Shown here: positions 16,105 through 24,409 of the stretch, piece by piece
Layout of the letters: each line of letters opens with the position of its first letter
Position numbering within the stretch: position 1 is the first letter of the stretch
DNA from: Limiplasma sp034927815
GTDB taxonomy: Bacteria; Bacillota; Clostridia; Christensenellales; Aristaeellaceae
Length of the DNA: 64,000 nucleotides
Assembly: GCA_034927815.1 (NCBI GenBank)
Contig: JAYFPK010000006.1
Coordinates: forward strand, 62,001-126,000
Direction: 5' to 3'
The notes under the pieces: model-generated
Database searches by the model: none
Seen by the model: the letters and a program-made list of their open reading frames with translations, nothing else
Told to the model about the DNA's origin: nothing
Program-made: the position numbers and the translations under genes

Positions 16105-18486
16105 TTATCCCATGGTGACCAAAATGGTATGCTCGCCGCCGTCAAAGCGGGGGATGCGGCCGGCGGGCTCCCCGTCCACGGTGAGGGAGGCCACGCCCTT
16201 TTGTACATGGCGGGGGTTTTGCACCGTGATGTGGTAGGTGGCCCCGCGCCAGACCCGGGTGAGGGCGAACCCGTCCCAGGAGGCGGGGATGCATGGGTCC
16301 ACCACCAACTCGTCCATTTGGGGACGCACCCCCAGCAGGTAGCGGGTGGCGGCGTAATAGCTCCATCCCGCGGAGCCGGTCATGAAGGGGTGGCGGGCCC
16401 GGCCAAAGGCCGTGTGATCCTTGCCCATGATGAACTGGCAATAGCTGTAGGGCTCCGCCTGGCGAATCCCGATTTTGTCATTCTGGCGCTGGGGCAACAG
16501 CGCGTTGTAGAACTTCATGGCCCTTTCCCCCCGGCCCAGCATGGCCTCCGCCACCCAGGCCCAGGGGTTGGGATGGCTGAAAATGGCCCCGTTTTCCTTG
16601 ATGCCGGGATATACCCGGGTCACAAAGCCGATGTCGTCGTTGGGGGTCACAAAGGAGGGGGCGTTGAGCATGAGGCCGTAGGGGGTGTACAGGTACGCGT
16701 CCACGGCGTCCATGCAGCTTTCGCCCTGGGGATGGGTGGCGGCCCCGCTGATCACCGCCCAGGTGTTGCTTTCCAGGTGCACCTTGCCCTCGGCGGCGCT
16801 GTGGGAGCCAATGGGGTCGTTTTTGGCGGTGATGCCCCTTAGGAACCATTCCCCGTCCCAAAGAACCTTTTGACAGGTTTCCTTCATGGCCTCGGCCTGC
16901 TGGCGGTAGCGGGCCGCGTCGGCGGTTTTGCCCGCGTAACGGGCCATGTCCTCAAAGTGGTCCACGGCCCACAGCAGCAAAAAGCTCACCATGGCGCTTT
17001 CCCCGCCCCGCAGGTTCAGGCAGTCGTTCCAGTCCGCCCTAAGCCCCTTGCATACGCCGTTTTGGCCCACCTGGGAGAAACTGAAATCCAGGATGGCCTT
17101 CATGTGCTCGTAAACCGTGGCCTCTCCCTCGTCCGCGTAGGGGATCACTTCCCAGAGCAGAGAGGTTTCGCCGGTTTCCCGAAGGTACTCGCCGATGGCG
17201 GGGATCAGCCAAAGGGCGTCGTCGGCGCAGGTGTCCTTCAAACCGTGGATCATGCTGCTCTTGTCCGGGGTGGGTACCACGGTGGGGGAATTGAAGCTTT
17301 GCTGTTGGCCCGGCTCAAACCAGGCGGGGTCGAAGAGGTGGAGCCCGTAGCCCGCCTTCACCTGGCCCCGCAGAAGCTGGCGGATGCGCTTCAGGCACCC
17401 GGAGGGATCGGCGTGGGGGATGCACATGGCGTCCTGGGCGGTGTCCCGGTAGCCCAGGCCCGTGCGGCCGCCCACCTCGATAAAGGAGGCGAAGCGGGAG
17501 AAGGACACGTTGATCTGGCTCTGGTACAAATTCCACAGGTTCAGGCTGGTATTCATGTCCGCGTTGGGGGTTTCCACCTGGAGCTTCGCCAGCTTCTCGT
17601 CCCAGTAACCCCGCAGGGCCACAAAGGCCTGGGCGGTGGCCTCGTCGGTGTACTTCTCCCGGATGCGGCGGGCCACGGCGGCGTCCCCGGTACCCAGCAA
17701 AAAGCGCAGGTGCACCTCCTGGCCCGGGGCCAGGGTCAGGCGCTTCCCAAGAGCCCCGCAGTGGTTGCCCCCCAGCTCCGCGCTGCCGCCCATGAGGCCC
17801 TTTTCCACAGCGATGGGGTTGCTTTCGGTGCGGTAGGGGCCCAAAAAGCTGTCCCGCATGCTGTCAAAGCCGTCGGGCTCAAAGCTGGCGGTGAAGAACT
17901 CGTGGCTGTTTTCCTCGTAATGCAGCTCGTATTCCACCGTGCCGTCCACATAGCGGGAGCCGGTGGCGTACAGGCTCATCTGGAAGTTCTGGTTGTCCAT
18001 GTCGATATGGTGGAAGCTGAACTCGCAATAGCCGTATACGCTGAGATTGCGGGCGCTGCCACCGTTGTTTTTCAGCCGCACCTCCCAGATCTCCGCATCG
18101 TCGTCCAGGGGGATGAAAAGGGTCTGGGCGGCATGGATGTCCTCATAATCGCAGGCGTAGGTGGAATAGCTCAGGCCGTGGCGGCAGGTGTACTTGGCCT
18201 GATCCAGGGGCAGGCCCACCGGCTGCCAGCTCACGGACCAATACTTTCCGCTGTCCTCATCCCGAAGGTACACATAGTGGCCTGGGCGGTCCATGGGCAC
18301 GCCGTTGGGCCGGAACCGGGTAATCCTGTGAAACTGGGGACTGCCATTCCATAGATAACCGCCCGCAGAGTGGTTGACCACCGCGCCCATGGACCGGGTG
18401 CCCAGGTAATTGGTAAAGCTCTGGGGCACGTCCACGCGGTCGATCACATATTCCCTCTGCTCATCGTCAAAATGCCCGTAACGCAT
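16105..18486 (-). CDS. GH94 glycoside phosphorylase, N,N'-diacetylchitobiose phosphorylase-like
   Basis: The 793-residue protein starts MRYGHFDDEQREYVIDR, the opening typical of chitobiose and cellobiose phosphorylases, and continues with a beta-sandwich and an (alpha/alpha)6 barrel. The catalytic acid is probably D488 in RADWNDCLNL. The segment EVGGRTGLGYRDTAQD (residues 337-352) matches what I recall of Vibrio chitobiose phosphorylase rather than the GRGMGFRDSNQD form of cellobiose phosphorylases. Such enzymes cleave a beta-1,4 disaccharide with phosphate into a sugar 1-phosphate plus a free sugar. No signal peptide is present, so the substrate must be imported. The ATG at 18486 has GGGAGG. 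The phosphomutase is the next gene. Confidence 0.9.
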   Translation of the reverse strand: MRYGHFDDEQREYVIDRVDVPQSFTNYLGTRSMGAVVNHSAGGYLWNGSPQFHRITRFRPNGVPMDRPGHYVYLRDEDSGKYWSVSWQPVGLPLDQAKYTCRHGLSYSTYACDYEDIHAAQTLFIPLDDDAEIWEVRLKNNGGSARNLSVYGYCEFSFHHIDMDNQNFQMSLYATGSRYVDGTVEYELHYEENSHEFFTASFEPDGFDSMRDSFLGPYRTESNPIAVEKGLMGGSAELGGNHCGALGKRLTLAPGQEVHLRFLLGTGDAAVARRIREKYTDEATAQAFVALRGYWDEKLAKLQVETPNADMNTSLNLWNLYQSQINVSFSRFASFIEVGGRTGLGYRDTAQDAMCIPHADPSGCLKRIRQLLRGQVKAGYGLHLFDPAWFEPGQQQSFNSPTVVPTPDKSSMIHGLKDTCADDALWLIPAIGEYLRETGETSLLWEVIPYADEGEATVYEHMKAILDFSFSQVGQNGVCKGLRADWNDCLNLRGGESAMVSFLLLWAVDHFEDMARYAGKTADAARYRQQAEAMKETCQKVLWDGEWFLRGITAKNDPIGSHSAAEGKVHLESNTWAVISGAATHPQGESCMDAVDAYLYTPYGLMLNAPSFVTPNDDIGFVTRVYPGIKENGAIFSHPNPWAWVAEAMLGRGERAMKFYNALLPQRQNDKIGIRQAEPYSYCQFIMGKDHTAFGRARHPFMTGSAGWSYYAATRYLLGVRPQMDELVVDPCIPASWDGFALTRVWRGATYHITVQNPRHVQKGVASLTVDGEPAGRIPRFDGGEHTILVTMG

Positions 18487-18603
18487 CAAAGGCCGCCTCC
18501 CTAGGATATATATGAAAGCTGAGCATAGCATAGCAAATCCGCTTCCGGCGGGGAATGGATGGGGCTGTGATTTTTTGTACGATGTTGCCAGGGTGCATAC
18601 GTT

Positions 18604-18634
18604 TCGCCCAAGAGGACGCCGTCCCCTTGGGCGA
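18604..18634 (-). terminator. Strong hairpin between asnA and the GH94 gene
   Basis: TCGCCCAAG (18604-18612) pairs with CTTGGGCGA (18626-18634), with an inner GGAC/GTCC stem and 3-base loop. It lies downstream of asnA on the minus strand but lacks a T run. The rest of the 18487-18757 gap shows no gene. Confidence 0.45.
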
Positions 18635-18757
18635 GGCTGGGGGAACCTATGGAAAAGGGATTTCCTTCAAGGCATAGTCTCCCTGAGCGCGGGCGGCGCG
18701 GTGAAAAGCGGAATGCCGCAAATGCATTCCCTTGGCGGAGCCCCGGCCCGCCTCTCC

Positions 18758-19765
18758 TTACAGAAGCACAATTCCCGCCCTTTCACAGGTCTCCTTGGTC
18801 TGCTCGTCCCAAATGGAGGATTGCACCTCGCCGATGTGGGCCTTGCCCAAGAGCAGCATGCACAGGCGGCTTTGGCCGATGCCGCCGCCTATGGTCAGGG
18901 GAAGCTGGTCGGCAAGCAGCATCTGGTGGAAGAGAAGGCCGCGGCGGTTGTCGCATCCCGCGGCGGTAAGCTGCTCATCCAAGGTGTGGCTGTCCACCCG
19001 GATGCCCATGCTGCTGATCTCCAAAGAGCAGTCCAGCAAAGGGTTATAGAACAAAATGTCCCCGTTCATGCTCCAGTCGTCATAGTCCGGGGCGCGGCCG
19101 TCATGGGGCTGGCCGTTGCTCAGGGGCGCGCCGATCTTCATCAGGAAGGTGACGGGGTGCTCCCGCACATAAGCGTTCTCCCGCTCCTTGGGAGAGAGGG
19201 TGGGGTAGAGGTCCAGCAGCTCCTGGGAGGTGACAAAGGACACCTCGTCGGAAAGCTGGGTACGGAGCTTGGGGTAGCGGCCGTTGACGGTCAGGGAGGC
19301 GTCCCGGATACAGCCGACAATGGCCCGCACCGTTTCCTTGAGGGTGTGGAGCGTGCGGGTTTCGGGGGTGATGACCCGCTCCCAGTCCCACTGGTCCACA
19401 TAGATGGAATGGAAGTTGTCCAGTTCCTCATCCCGGCGGATGGCGTTCATATCGGCATAGATTCCCTTGCCGGGGTGCACGTCATAGCGGTACAAGGCCA
19501 TGCGCTTCCACTTGGCCAGGCTTTGCACCACCTGGGCGTCCAGGCCGGCTGCGGGCACGTCAAAGCTCACGGGCCGCTCCACGCCGTTTAGATCGTCGTT
19601 GAGGCCCGTGGCGGGGTCTACGAACAGCGGGGCCGAAACCCGCTTCAAATTCAGCGCCAGGGACAGGCTGTCCTGAAAGACGCGCTTGATCAGGCTGATG
19701 GCCGCCTGGGTCTCGTAGAGCGTGAGCCTGGGACGGTAGCCCTCCGGAATGATGACCTTGTTCAT
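18758..19765 (-). CDS. asnA: Aspartate-ammonia ligase (asparagine synthetase A)
   Basis: The 335-residue product matches AsnA throughout, with MNKVIIPEGYRPRLTLYETQ at the start, SLSLALNLKRVSAPLFVDP, VHPGKGIYADMNAIRRDEEL, VDQWDWE and the C-terminal GGGIGQSRLCMLLLG. It makes asparagine from aspartate, ammonia and ATP through an aspartyl-AMP intermediate and is related to class II aminoacyl-tRNA synthetases. Its length is close to the usual 330 residues. The start at 19765 has GGAAGGG upstream, and a consensus promoter lies at 19800-19828. No T-box leader is visible in the short leader. Confidence 0.96.
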   Translation of the reverse strand: MNKVIIPEGYRPRLTLYETQAAISLIKRVFQDSLSLALNLKRVSAPLFVDPATGLNDDLNGVERPVSFDVPAAGLDAQVVQSLAKWKRMALYRYDVHPGKGIYADMNAIRRDEELDNFHSIYVDQWDWERVITPETRTLHTLKETVRAIVGCIRDASLTVNGRYPKLRTQLSDEVSFVTSQELLDLYPTLSPKERENAYVREHPVTFLMKIGAPLSNGQPHDGRAPDYDDWSMNGDILFYNPLLDCSLEISSMGIRVDSHTLDEQLTAAGCDNRRGLLFHQMLLADQLPLTIGGGIGQSRLCMLLLGKAHIGEVQSSIWDEQTKETCERAGIVLL

Positions 19766-19799
19766 CCATCCACACCCTTCCTGCTTGGGGATACCAGAA

Positions 19800-19828
19800 A
19801 GTATACAAGCCGCCTGGGGGGATGTCAA
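19800..19828 (-). promoter_or_regulatory. Promoter of asnA
   Basis: On the minus strand TTGACA (19828-19823) and TATACT (19805-19800) are spaced 17 bp. Confidence 0.8.
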
Positions 19829-19850
19829 ACGCAAAGGGGGCGGAAATTGT

Positions 19851-20828
19851 TCATGCTTTGCTCTTTTCATCTCCATAGAGCGCATAGCCGTCCTTGCTGA
19901 GGCTCTTGATCCGGTAAAGGGCCTGGTCGGCGTGGCGGTACAGCGCCTGAAAGGAGCTGCCGTCCTTGGGGGAGAGGCATACGCCCATGCTCACCGACAG
20001 CTTCAGCGCCGGATAGGGGAGGAAGGCCAGGCGGCGGATGGCCTGAACGGCAGCCGCCGCTTTTTGGCGCACCAGAGCCTCCTCTCCGTGATAGTGCATG
20101 AACACTACGAATTCATCTCCCCCCAAGCGGCCCACCAGGTCGGAGACACGGAAGATTTCCCGAAGCGCTCTGGAGATGGCGAAAAGAACCTGGTCCCCCG
20201 CTATATGGCCGAAGCTGTCGTTCACCAGCTTGAAGTTATCGATGTCCAGAAGGAAAAAGGCAAAGGTCCTCTGGGGATTGTTGGCCAGGAGGTTGGCGAT
20301 GCGCTCCTGGGCCGCCCGGCGGTTGAACAGGGAACACACCGGGTCCGTGTCGGCGCGCCTGCGCAAAGCGGTTTCCAAACGCTTTTGGCGGTCCATCAGC
20401 CGCGCCGTGGAGAGAAGGGCTGCCCTATAGCGCCGTTCCCGGACGGCTTCCGCCCCCGCGCACAGCAGGCGCTCCACCCGGCGGCGCAGCACCGGGGCGC
20501 TCCACGGCCTGGCGACAAAATCGGCCAGGCCCGCGTCCAATGCCCGGGCTTGACCCTCCTCATCCCCGGGATCCAGGCAGAGCAGCACAGGCAGAGGCTC
20601 CGAAAGCAAAATGCCGCGAAGCGCCTCCAAAACGGAGAGGCCGCCCCCGGCGGGGTGCAGAACGTCCACAATGGCCAGATGGATATCCGGGTTCGTGCGC
20701 AAAAAGCTCAGGGCGTCCTGAACGCTACCCCCTGTCAGGACCGCGTAGGCAGGCTCAAACAACGCCCGGAGGCGGCATTGAATGGATTTGTCATCTGAGA
20801 TGATCAAGAGGATTTTATGTCCGCTCAT
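19851..20828 (-). CDS. Diguanylate cyclase with N-terminal receiver-like domain
   Basis: The 325-residue protein has a receiver-type N-terminal domain (acidic residues near 12-13, putative phosphoacceptor D55 in IVDVLHPAGG) and a C-terminal GGDEF domain from about residue 155. The active-site loop is intact, GGDEF at 236-240, with metal ligand D195 in LLDIDNFK. The inhibitory site RVSD lies at 227-230, five residues before the loop, so product inhibition by c-di-GMP is expected. It should make cyclic di-GMP from two GTP. No cognate kinase gene is adjacent. The ATG at 20828 follows GGAGG. Confidence 0.93.
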   Translation of the reverse strand: MSGHKILLIISDDKSIQCRLRALFEPAYAVLTGGSVQDALSFLRTNPDIHLAIVDVLHPAGGGLSVLEALRGILLSEPLPVLLCLDPGDEEGQARALDAGLADFVARPWSAPVLRRRVERLLCAGAEAVRERRYRAALLSTARLMDRQKRLETALRRRADTDPVCSLFNRRAAQERIANLLANNPQRTFAFFLLDIDNFKLVNDSFGHIAGDQVLFAISRALREIFRVSDLVGRLGGDEFVVFMHYHGEEALVRQKAAAAVQAIRRLAFLPYPALKLSVSMGVCLSPKDGSSFQALYRHADQALYRIKSLSKDGYALYGDEKSKA

Positions 20829-20937
20829 TCCTGTTCCTCCCAAGATCCTGAAAGGACAGTTCCACAAAGATTCCTCATTTTACCAGATCGGGCCCAACTC
20901 TTCAAGGGGGGAGAATTGCAAAAAAGATGAGGAAATC

Positions 20938-20966
20938 TTTTCAAAACTGGGGCGCTATGGTATACT
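20938..20966 (+). promoter_or_regulatory. Promoter of the yicC-coaBC operon
   Basis: TTTTCA at 20938-20943 and TATACT at 20961-20966 are spaced 17 bp, and TGG precedes the -10. Confidence 0.6.
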
Positions 20967-21020
20967 AAAGGATAAACAGCCTTGCATTGCAAGGGCTGTG
21001 ACGGGGAAGGAGGGGAGCCG

Positions 21021-21899
21021 ATGCAGAGCATGACAGGGTACGGCAGCTGTCTGCTCCGCCGGGAGGAGCGGGAGATGCTGGTAGAGCTGAAATCCGTGAA
21101 CCACCGCTTTTTGGACACAGCCTTCCGTATGCCCCGGAGCCTGTTGTTCCTGGAGGACGCATTGCGGGGCCGGATGGCCGCCAGCGGCGTCAGCCGGGGG
21201 CATGTGGACGTATTTGTAACCTACCAGAACAACCGGGCGGATTCCCGGGCCGTCAAGCTGGACCTGCCTTTGGTCAAAGCCTGCGGGGAGGCCTGTTGGC
21301 AAGCCCGGGAGAGCTTGCCCCCCGGGGTAAACGAGCCCAGCGTGGCGGAAATTCTCACCCTTTGCGGCGCTTTGAGCGTTCAGGAGGGCCAGGAGGACCA
21401 GGAGCAGGTGACGGCTTTGGCCCTGGAGGCCTTTGCCGGGGCTGTGAAGCAGCTTTTGGAAATGCGCGGCAGGGAAGGAGAGGCTTTGAAAGCCGACTTG
21501 GCGGACAACCTCTCCCAGCTGGAAAGCAAGGTCCAAAGCATTGCCCTGCGGGCCCCCATGGTGCCCCAGCACTACCGGGAGCGGCTGCAGAGCCGCCTGG
21601 CGGAATGGCAGGTCACCGCGGCGGACCCTCAGCGCCTGGCCCAGGAGGTGGCCACCATGGCCGAGCGCTGCGCCATCGATGAGGAGCTCAGCCGCCTGAA
21701 AAGCCATATGGGGCAGTTTGCCCAGGGGCTTGAAAGCCGGCAGGAGATTGGCCGGAGGCTGGATTTCCTTTTGCAGGAGATGAACCGGGAAGTGAACACC
21801 ATCGGTTCCAAGGCTTCCGACGCCGCCATCGCCCAAGACGTGGTGGAGGCCAAGTGCATTTTGGAGAAGCTTCGGGAACAGGTGCAAAATATTGTGTAA
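21021..21899 (+). CDS. yicC: YicC/YloC family endoribonuclease
   Basis: The 292-residue protein begins MQSMTGYG and has VELKSVNHRFLD and the C-terminal EMNREVNTIGSKASDAAI, the hallmarks of the YicC N-terminal and DUF1732 C-terminal regions. Members of this family have been described as RNA endonucleases. The start at 21021 has AGGAGGGGAG. It leads a tight run yicC-remA-gmk-rpoZ-coaBC that is conserved across Bacillota, supporting its identity. Confidence 0.93.
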   Translation: MQSMTGYGSCLLRREEREMLVELKSVNHRFLDTAFRMPRSLLFLEDALRGRMAASGVSRGHVDVFVTYQNNRADSRAVKLDLPLVKACGEACWQARESLPPGVNEPSVAEILTLCGALSVQEGQEDQEQVTALALEAFAGAVKQLLEMRGREGEALKADLADNLSQLESKVQSIALRAPMVPQHYRERLQSRLAEWQVTAADPQRLAQEVATMAERCAIDEELSRLKSHMGQFAQGLESRQEIGRRLDFLLQEMNREVNTIGSKASDAAIAQDVVEAKCILEKLREQVQNIV

Positions 21900-21914
21900 T
21901 AAGGAGTGGAACGG

Positions 21915-22184
21915 ATGCAGCTGATTAACATCGGCTTTGGCAATATGGTGGTGGCGGAGCGGATTGTGGTGATCGTCAGCCCGGACAGCGCGCCGGTAAA
22001 GCGCCTGGTACAGGAAGCCCGGGAGCAGCGGCGGGTGGTGGACGCCACCCAGGGGCGGCGCACCCGGGCGGTCATCCTTACGGACAGCGATCATGTGATC
22101 CTCTCCGCCATTCAGCCGGAAACCGTTTCAGGGCGCGTGTCCAGCCGCCAGGAATGCCCGGCGGCAGAGGAAAGGGAGGTTTGA
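21915..22184 (+). CDS. remA: RemA family regulator (DUF370)
   Basis: The 89-residue protein starts MQLINIGFGNMVVAERIVVI and contains PDSAPVKRLVQEAR and DSDHVILSAIQPETVSGR, as in RemA, a DNA-binding protein that in Bacillus subtilis activates matrix and osmoprotection genes. I use the ATG at 21915 because AAGGAG at 21901-21906 is properly spaced; the GTG at 21906 overlaps that site. The C-terminal 10 residues extend past the usual end. It sits between yicC and gmk as in Bacillus. Confidence 0.93.
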   Translation: MQLINIGFGNMVVAERIVVIVSPDSAPVKRLVQEAREQRRVVDATQGRRTRAVILTDSDHVILSAIQPETVSGRVSSRQECPAAEEREV

Positions 22185-22185
22185 C

Positions 22186-22797
22186 ATGACGGCATGTATC
22201 CAGCGCAAAGGCATGCTCATCATCATCTCCGGCCCGTCCGGCACGGGGAAGGGAACCCTGGTCAAGCGGCTGATGGACTCCGATCCCAGCATTTCCTTCT
22301 CCTGCAGCGCCACCACCCGGGCGCCCAGGGAAGGGGAGATGGAGGGCGTTCACTACCACTTTATCAGCGAGGCGAAGTATGACCGGCTCCTGGCCCAAGA
22401 CGCCTTTTTGGAGCATGCCACGGTTCACGGGCACCGGTACGGAACCCTCCGGGAGGAGGTATGCCGGGCCCTGGCACAGGGCCGCAATGTGCTGCTGGAC
22501 GTGGACCCCCAGGGAGCCTTGAAGGTGATGGAGCAGGAGGAGGATTATGTGAGCATCTTCATCCTTCCCCCCAGCTTCAGCGCCCTGCGGGTGCGGCTCC
22601 ATACCCGCAACACCGACGACCCGGAGGAAATCGAGCGCAGGCTGCGCAACGCCCGGGGCGAGGTGAAGAACATCGGCCGTTACCAGTATGCGCTGATCAA
22701 CGATGACCTGGAGCTCGCCTTCGTTCAGCTCCAAAGCATCATTCAAGCGGAAAAGCAGCGCACGACCCGGTTTTTTCCCACCATTTCCGAAGAGTAA
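22186..22797 (+). CDS. gmk: Guanylate kinase
   Basis: The 203-residue enzyme phosphorylates GMP to GDP with ATP. The P-loop GPSGTGKG lies at residues 16-23, followed by the GMP-binding segment SATTRAPREGE and GVHYHF. The start is one base after the remA stop with GGGAGG upstream, so translation is coupled. A short N-terminal extension of about nine residues precedes the P-loop strand. Confidence 0.97.
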   Translation: MTACIQRKGMLIIISGPSGTGKGTLVKRLMDSDPSISFSCSATTRAPREGEMEGVHYHFISEAKYDRLLAQDAFLEHATVHGHRYGTLREEVCRALAQGRNVLLDVDPQGALKVMEQEEDYVSIFILPPSFSALRVRLHTRNTDDPEEIERRLRNARGEVKNIGRYQYALINDDLELAFVQLQSIIQAEKQRTTRFFPTISEE

Positions 22798-22815
22798 ATA
22801 AAAGGAGGAATTCCC

Positions 22816-23028
22816 ATGGCCATTGTAAACCCTTCCATCGTAGAGATCAGCGAAAAAGTAGACAGCCGCTACACCTTGGTGGTGGAAACCAGCAAGCGGG
22901 CGCGCCAGTTGGTCAGCGGCGCGCAGCCCCTGATCGATCCCAAGGAAATGAAGCCCCTGATGGTCGCCATTGACGAGGTCAACCGCGGGCTTTTGACCTA
23001 CAGCCGGGACCCGGAGACGGAGGAATAA
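22816..23028 (+). CDS. rpoZ: DNA-directed RNA polymerase omega subunit
   Basis: The 70-residue protein begins MAIVNPSIVEISEKVDSRYTLVVETSKRAR, the standard omega fold that clamps the beta-prime C terminus. Its position between gmk and coaBC is the conserved one. AAAGGAGG precedes the ATG. Confidence 0.95.
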   Translation: MAIVNPSIVEISEKVDSRYTLVVETSKRARQLVSGAQPLIDPKEMKPLMVAIDEVNRGLLTYSRDPETEE

Positions 23029-23029
23029 G

Positions 23030-24232
23030 ATGCTGTCCGGCAAGAGCGTGGTGTTGGGCGTTACCGGCGGAATCGCGGCCTATAAGGCGGCGGAGGTGGT
23101 TTCGCGCCTGAAAAAGTTGGGGGCGGCGGTGGACGTGATCATGACGAAAAACGCCACCCAGTTCGTGGCGCCGCTGACCTTTGAGACCCTTTCCCAGCGC
23201 CCCGTCACCGTGGACACCTTCCTGAGGGAGGGAAGCTGGGAGGTGGAGCATATCGCCCTTGCCAAAAAGGCGGATCTGCTGCTGGTGGCTCCGGCCACCG
23301 CCAACCTGCTGGCGAAATTCGCCCACGGCCTGGCGGACGACATGCTCACCACGACGCTGCTGGCGACCCAGGCCCCGGTGCTGCTGGCCCCGGCCATGAA
23401 CACCGTCATGTGGGAGGCCCAGGTTACCCAGGAGAACCTGGGAACCTTGCGCGGGCGGGGCGTGCACACCGTAGGCCCGGGCAGCGGGCTGCTGGCCTGC
23501 GGGGATGTAGGGGCGGGCCGCATGAGCGAGCCCCAGGAGATCGTGGAGGCCGCGATGGCGCTGCTGCTGCCCAAGGCGGACATGAAGGGGATGCGGGTGC
23601 TGGTGACGGCGGGCCCCACCCGGGAGCGGCTGGACCCTGTGCGCTACCTCACCAACGATTCCTCCGGGAAGATGGGCTATGCCCTGGCGGAGGCGGCCCG
23701 GGACCGGGGCGCGGCGGTGACGCTGGTGTCCGGTCCGGTGGCCCTGACCCCGCCTGCCGGGGTGGAGCTGGTGCGGGTGGAAACCACCCGGGACCTTTAT
23801 GAAACCATGCTGCGGCTATGCGGGGAACAGGATTTCATCGCCCAGGCCGCAGCCCCTGCGGATTACCGCTTCGCGGAGCCCAGCGGCCGCAAGCTGAAAA
23901 AACAGGAGGGGAAGCCCCTTTCCCTGGAGATGGTGGAAAACCCCGACGTAGCCAGGGCCGTGGGGGAGCGCAGGCAAAAGGGACAGGTGCTGATTGGGTT
24001 CGCCGCCGAAACCGAGGACCTGCTGGAAAATGCCCGCCGCAAGCTTCACAGCAAGGGGCTGGATTTGATCGTAGCCAACGACGTGACCCAGGAAGGCGCG
24101 GGCTTCGGGGTGGATACGAACATCGCCTCCTTGATTGGACAGGGGAGGGAAATCAGCCTCCCCAAGCTCAGCAAGCGGGAATTGGCCCAGCGCGTCTGGG
24201 ACGAGGCGCTGGCGATCAAGGGCGAGGAATAA
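23030..24232 (+). CDS. coaBC: Bifunctional phosphopantothenoylcysteine decarboxylase/phosphopantothenate-cysteine ligase
   Basis: The 400-residue fusion performs two steps of coenzyme A synthesis. The N-terminal flavoprotein decarboxylase has GGIAAYKA, active-site H74, the PAMN motif at 121-124 and the C157 region LLACGDVGAGR. The C-terminal ligase starts near residue 188 with VLVTAGPTRERLDPVR and includes LTNDSSGKMG. The ATG follows the rpoZ stop by one base, with GGAGG inside rpoZ. An intrinsic terminator directly downstream ends the operon; the priA gene that often follows in Bacillus is absent. Confidence 0.96.
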   Translation: MLSGKSVVLGVTGGIAAYKAAEVVSRLKKLGAAVDVIMTKNATQFVAPLTFETLSQRPVTVDTFLREGSWEVEHIALAKKADLLLVAPATANLLAKFAHGLADDMLTTTLLATQAPVLLAPAMNTVMWEAQVTQENLGTLRGRGVHTVGPGSGLLACGDVGAGRMSEPQEIVEAAMALLLPKADMKGMRVLVTAGPTRERLDPVRYLTNDSSGKMGYALAEAARDRGAAVTLVSGPVALTPPAGVELVRVETTRDLYETMLRLCGEQDFIAQAAAPADYRFAEPSGRKLKKQEGKPLSLEMVENPDVARAVGERRQKGQVLIGFAAETEDLLENARRKLHSKGLDLIVANDVTQEGAGFGVDTNIASLIGQGREISLPKLSKRELAQRVWDEALAIKGEE

Positions 24233-24244
24233 CGGAACCTTGAG

Positions 24245-24265
24245 AGGGCGTTTGCGCCCTTTTTT
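24245..24265 (+). terminator. Intrinsic terminator after coaBC
   Basis: AGGGCG (24245-24250) and CGCCCT (24255-24260) form a stem with loop TTTG, followed by a run of T. Confidence 0.85.
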
Positions 24266-24278
24266 CGCATTTTTGGGT

Positions 24279-24312
24279 GTGTTGAAATTTGTTGGTTTGT
24301 GGTTTTTAACAC
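24279..24312 (+). promoter_or_regulatory. Candidate operator upstream of hcp
   Basis: GTGTTGAAA at 24279-24287 and TTTTAACAC at 24304-24312 are inverted repeats with one mismatch, separated by 16 bases. Such a site could bind a dimeric redox or nitric-oxide regulator, but no known consensus is matched. Confidence 0.3.
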
Positions 24313-24409
24313 GGATTTTTACAACGGATGCCTGTACACTACAGACGTGGACGCCGTGAAGGCCAGAGGTCTGGGACGCGGCAGCCAAAGCAGCGAAGGA
24401 GGACGCCTC

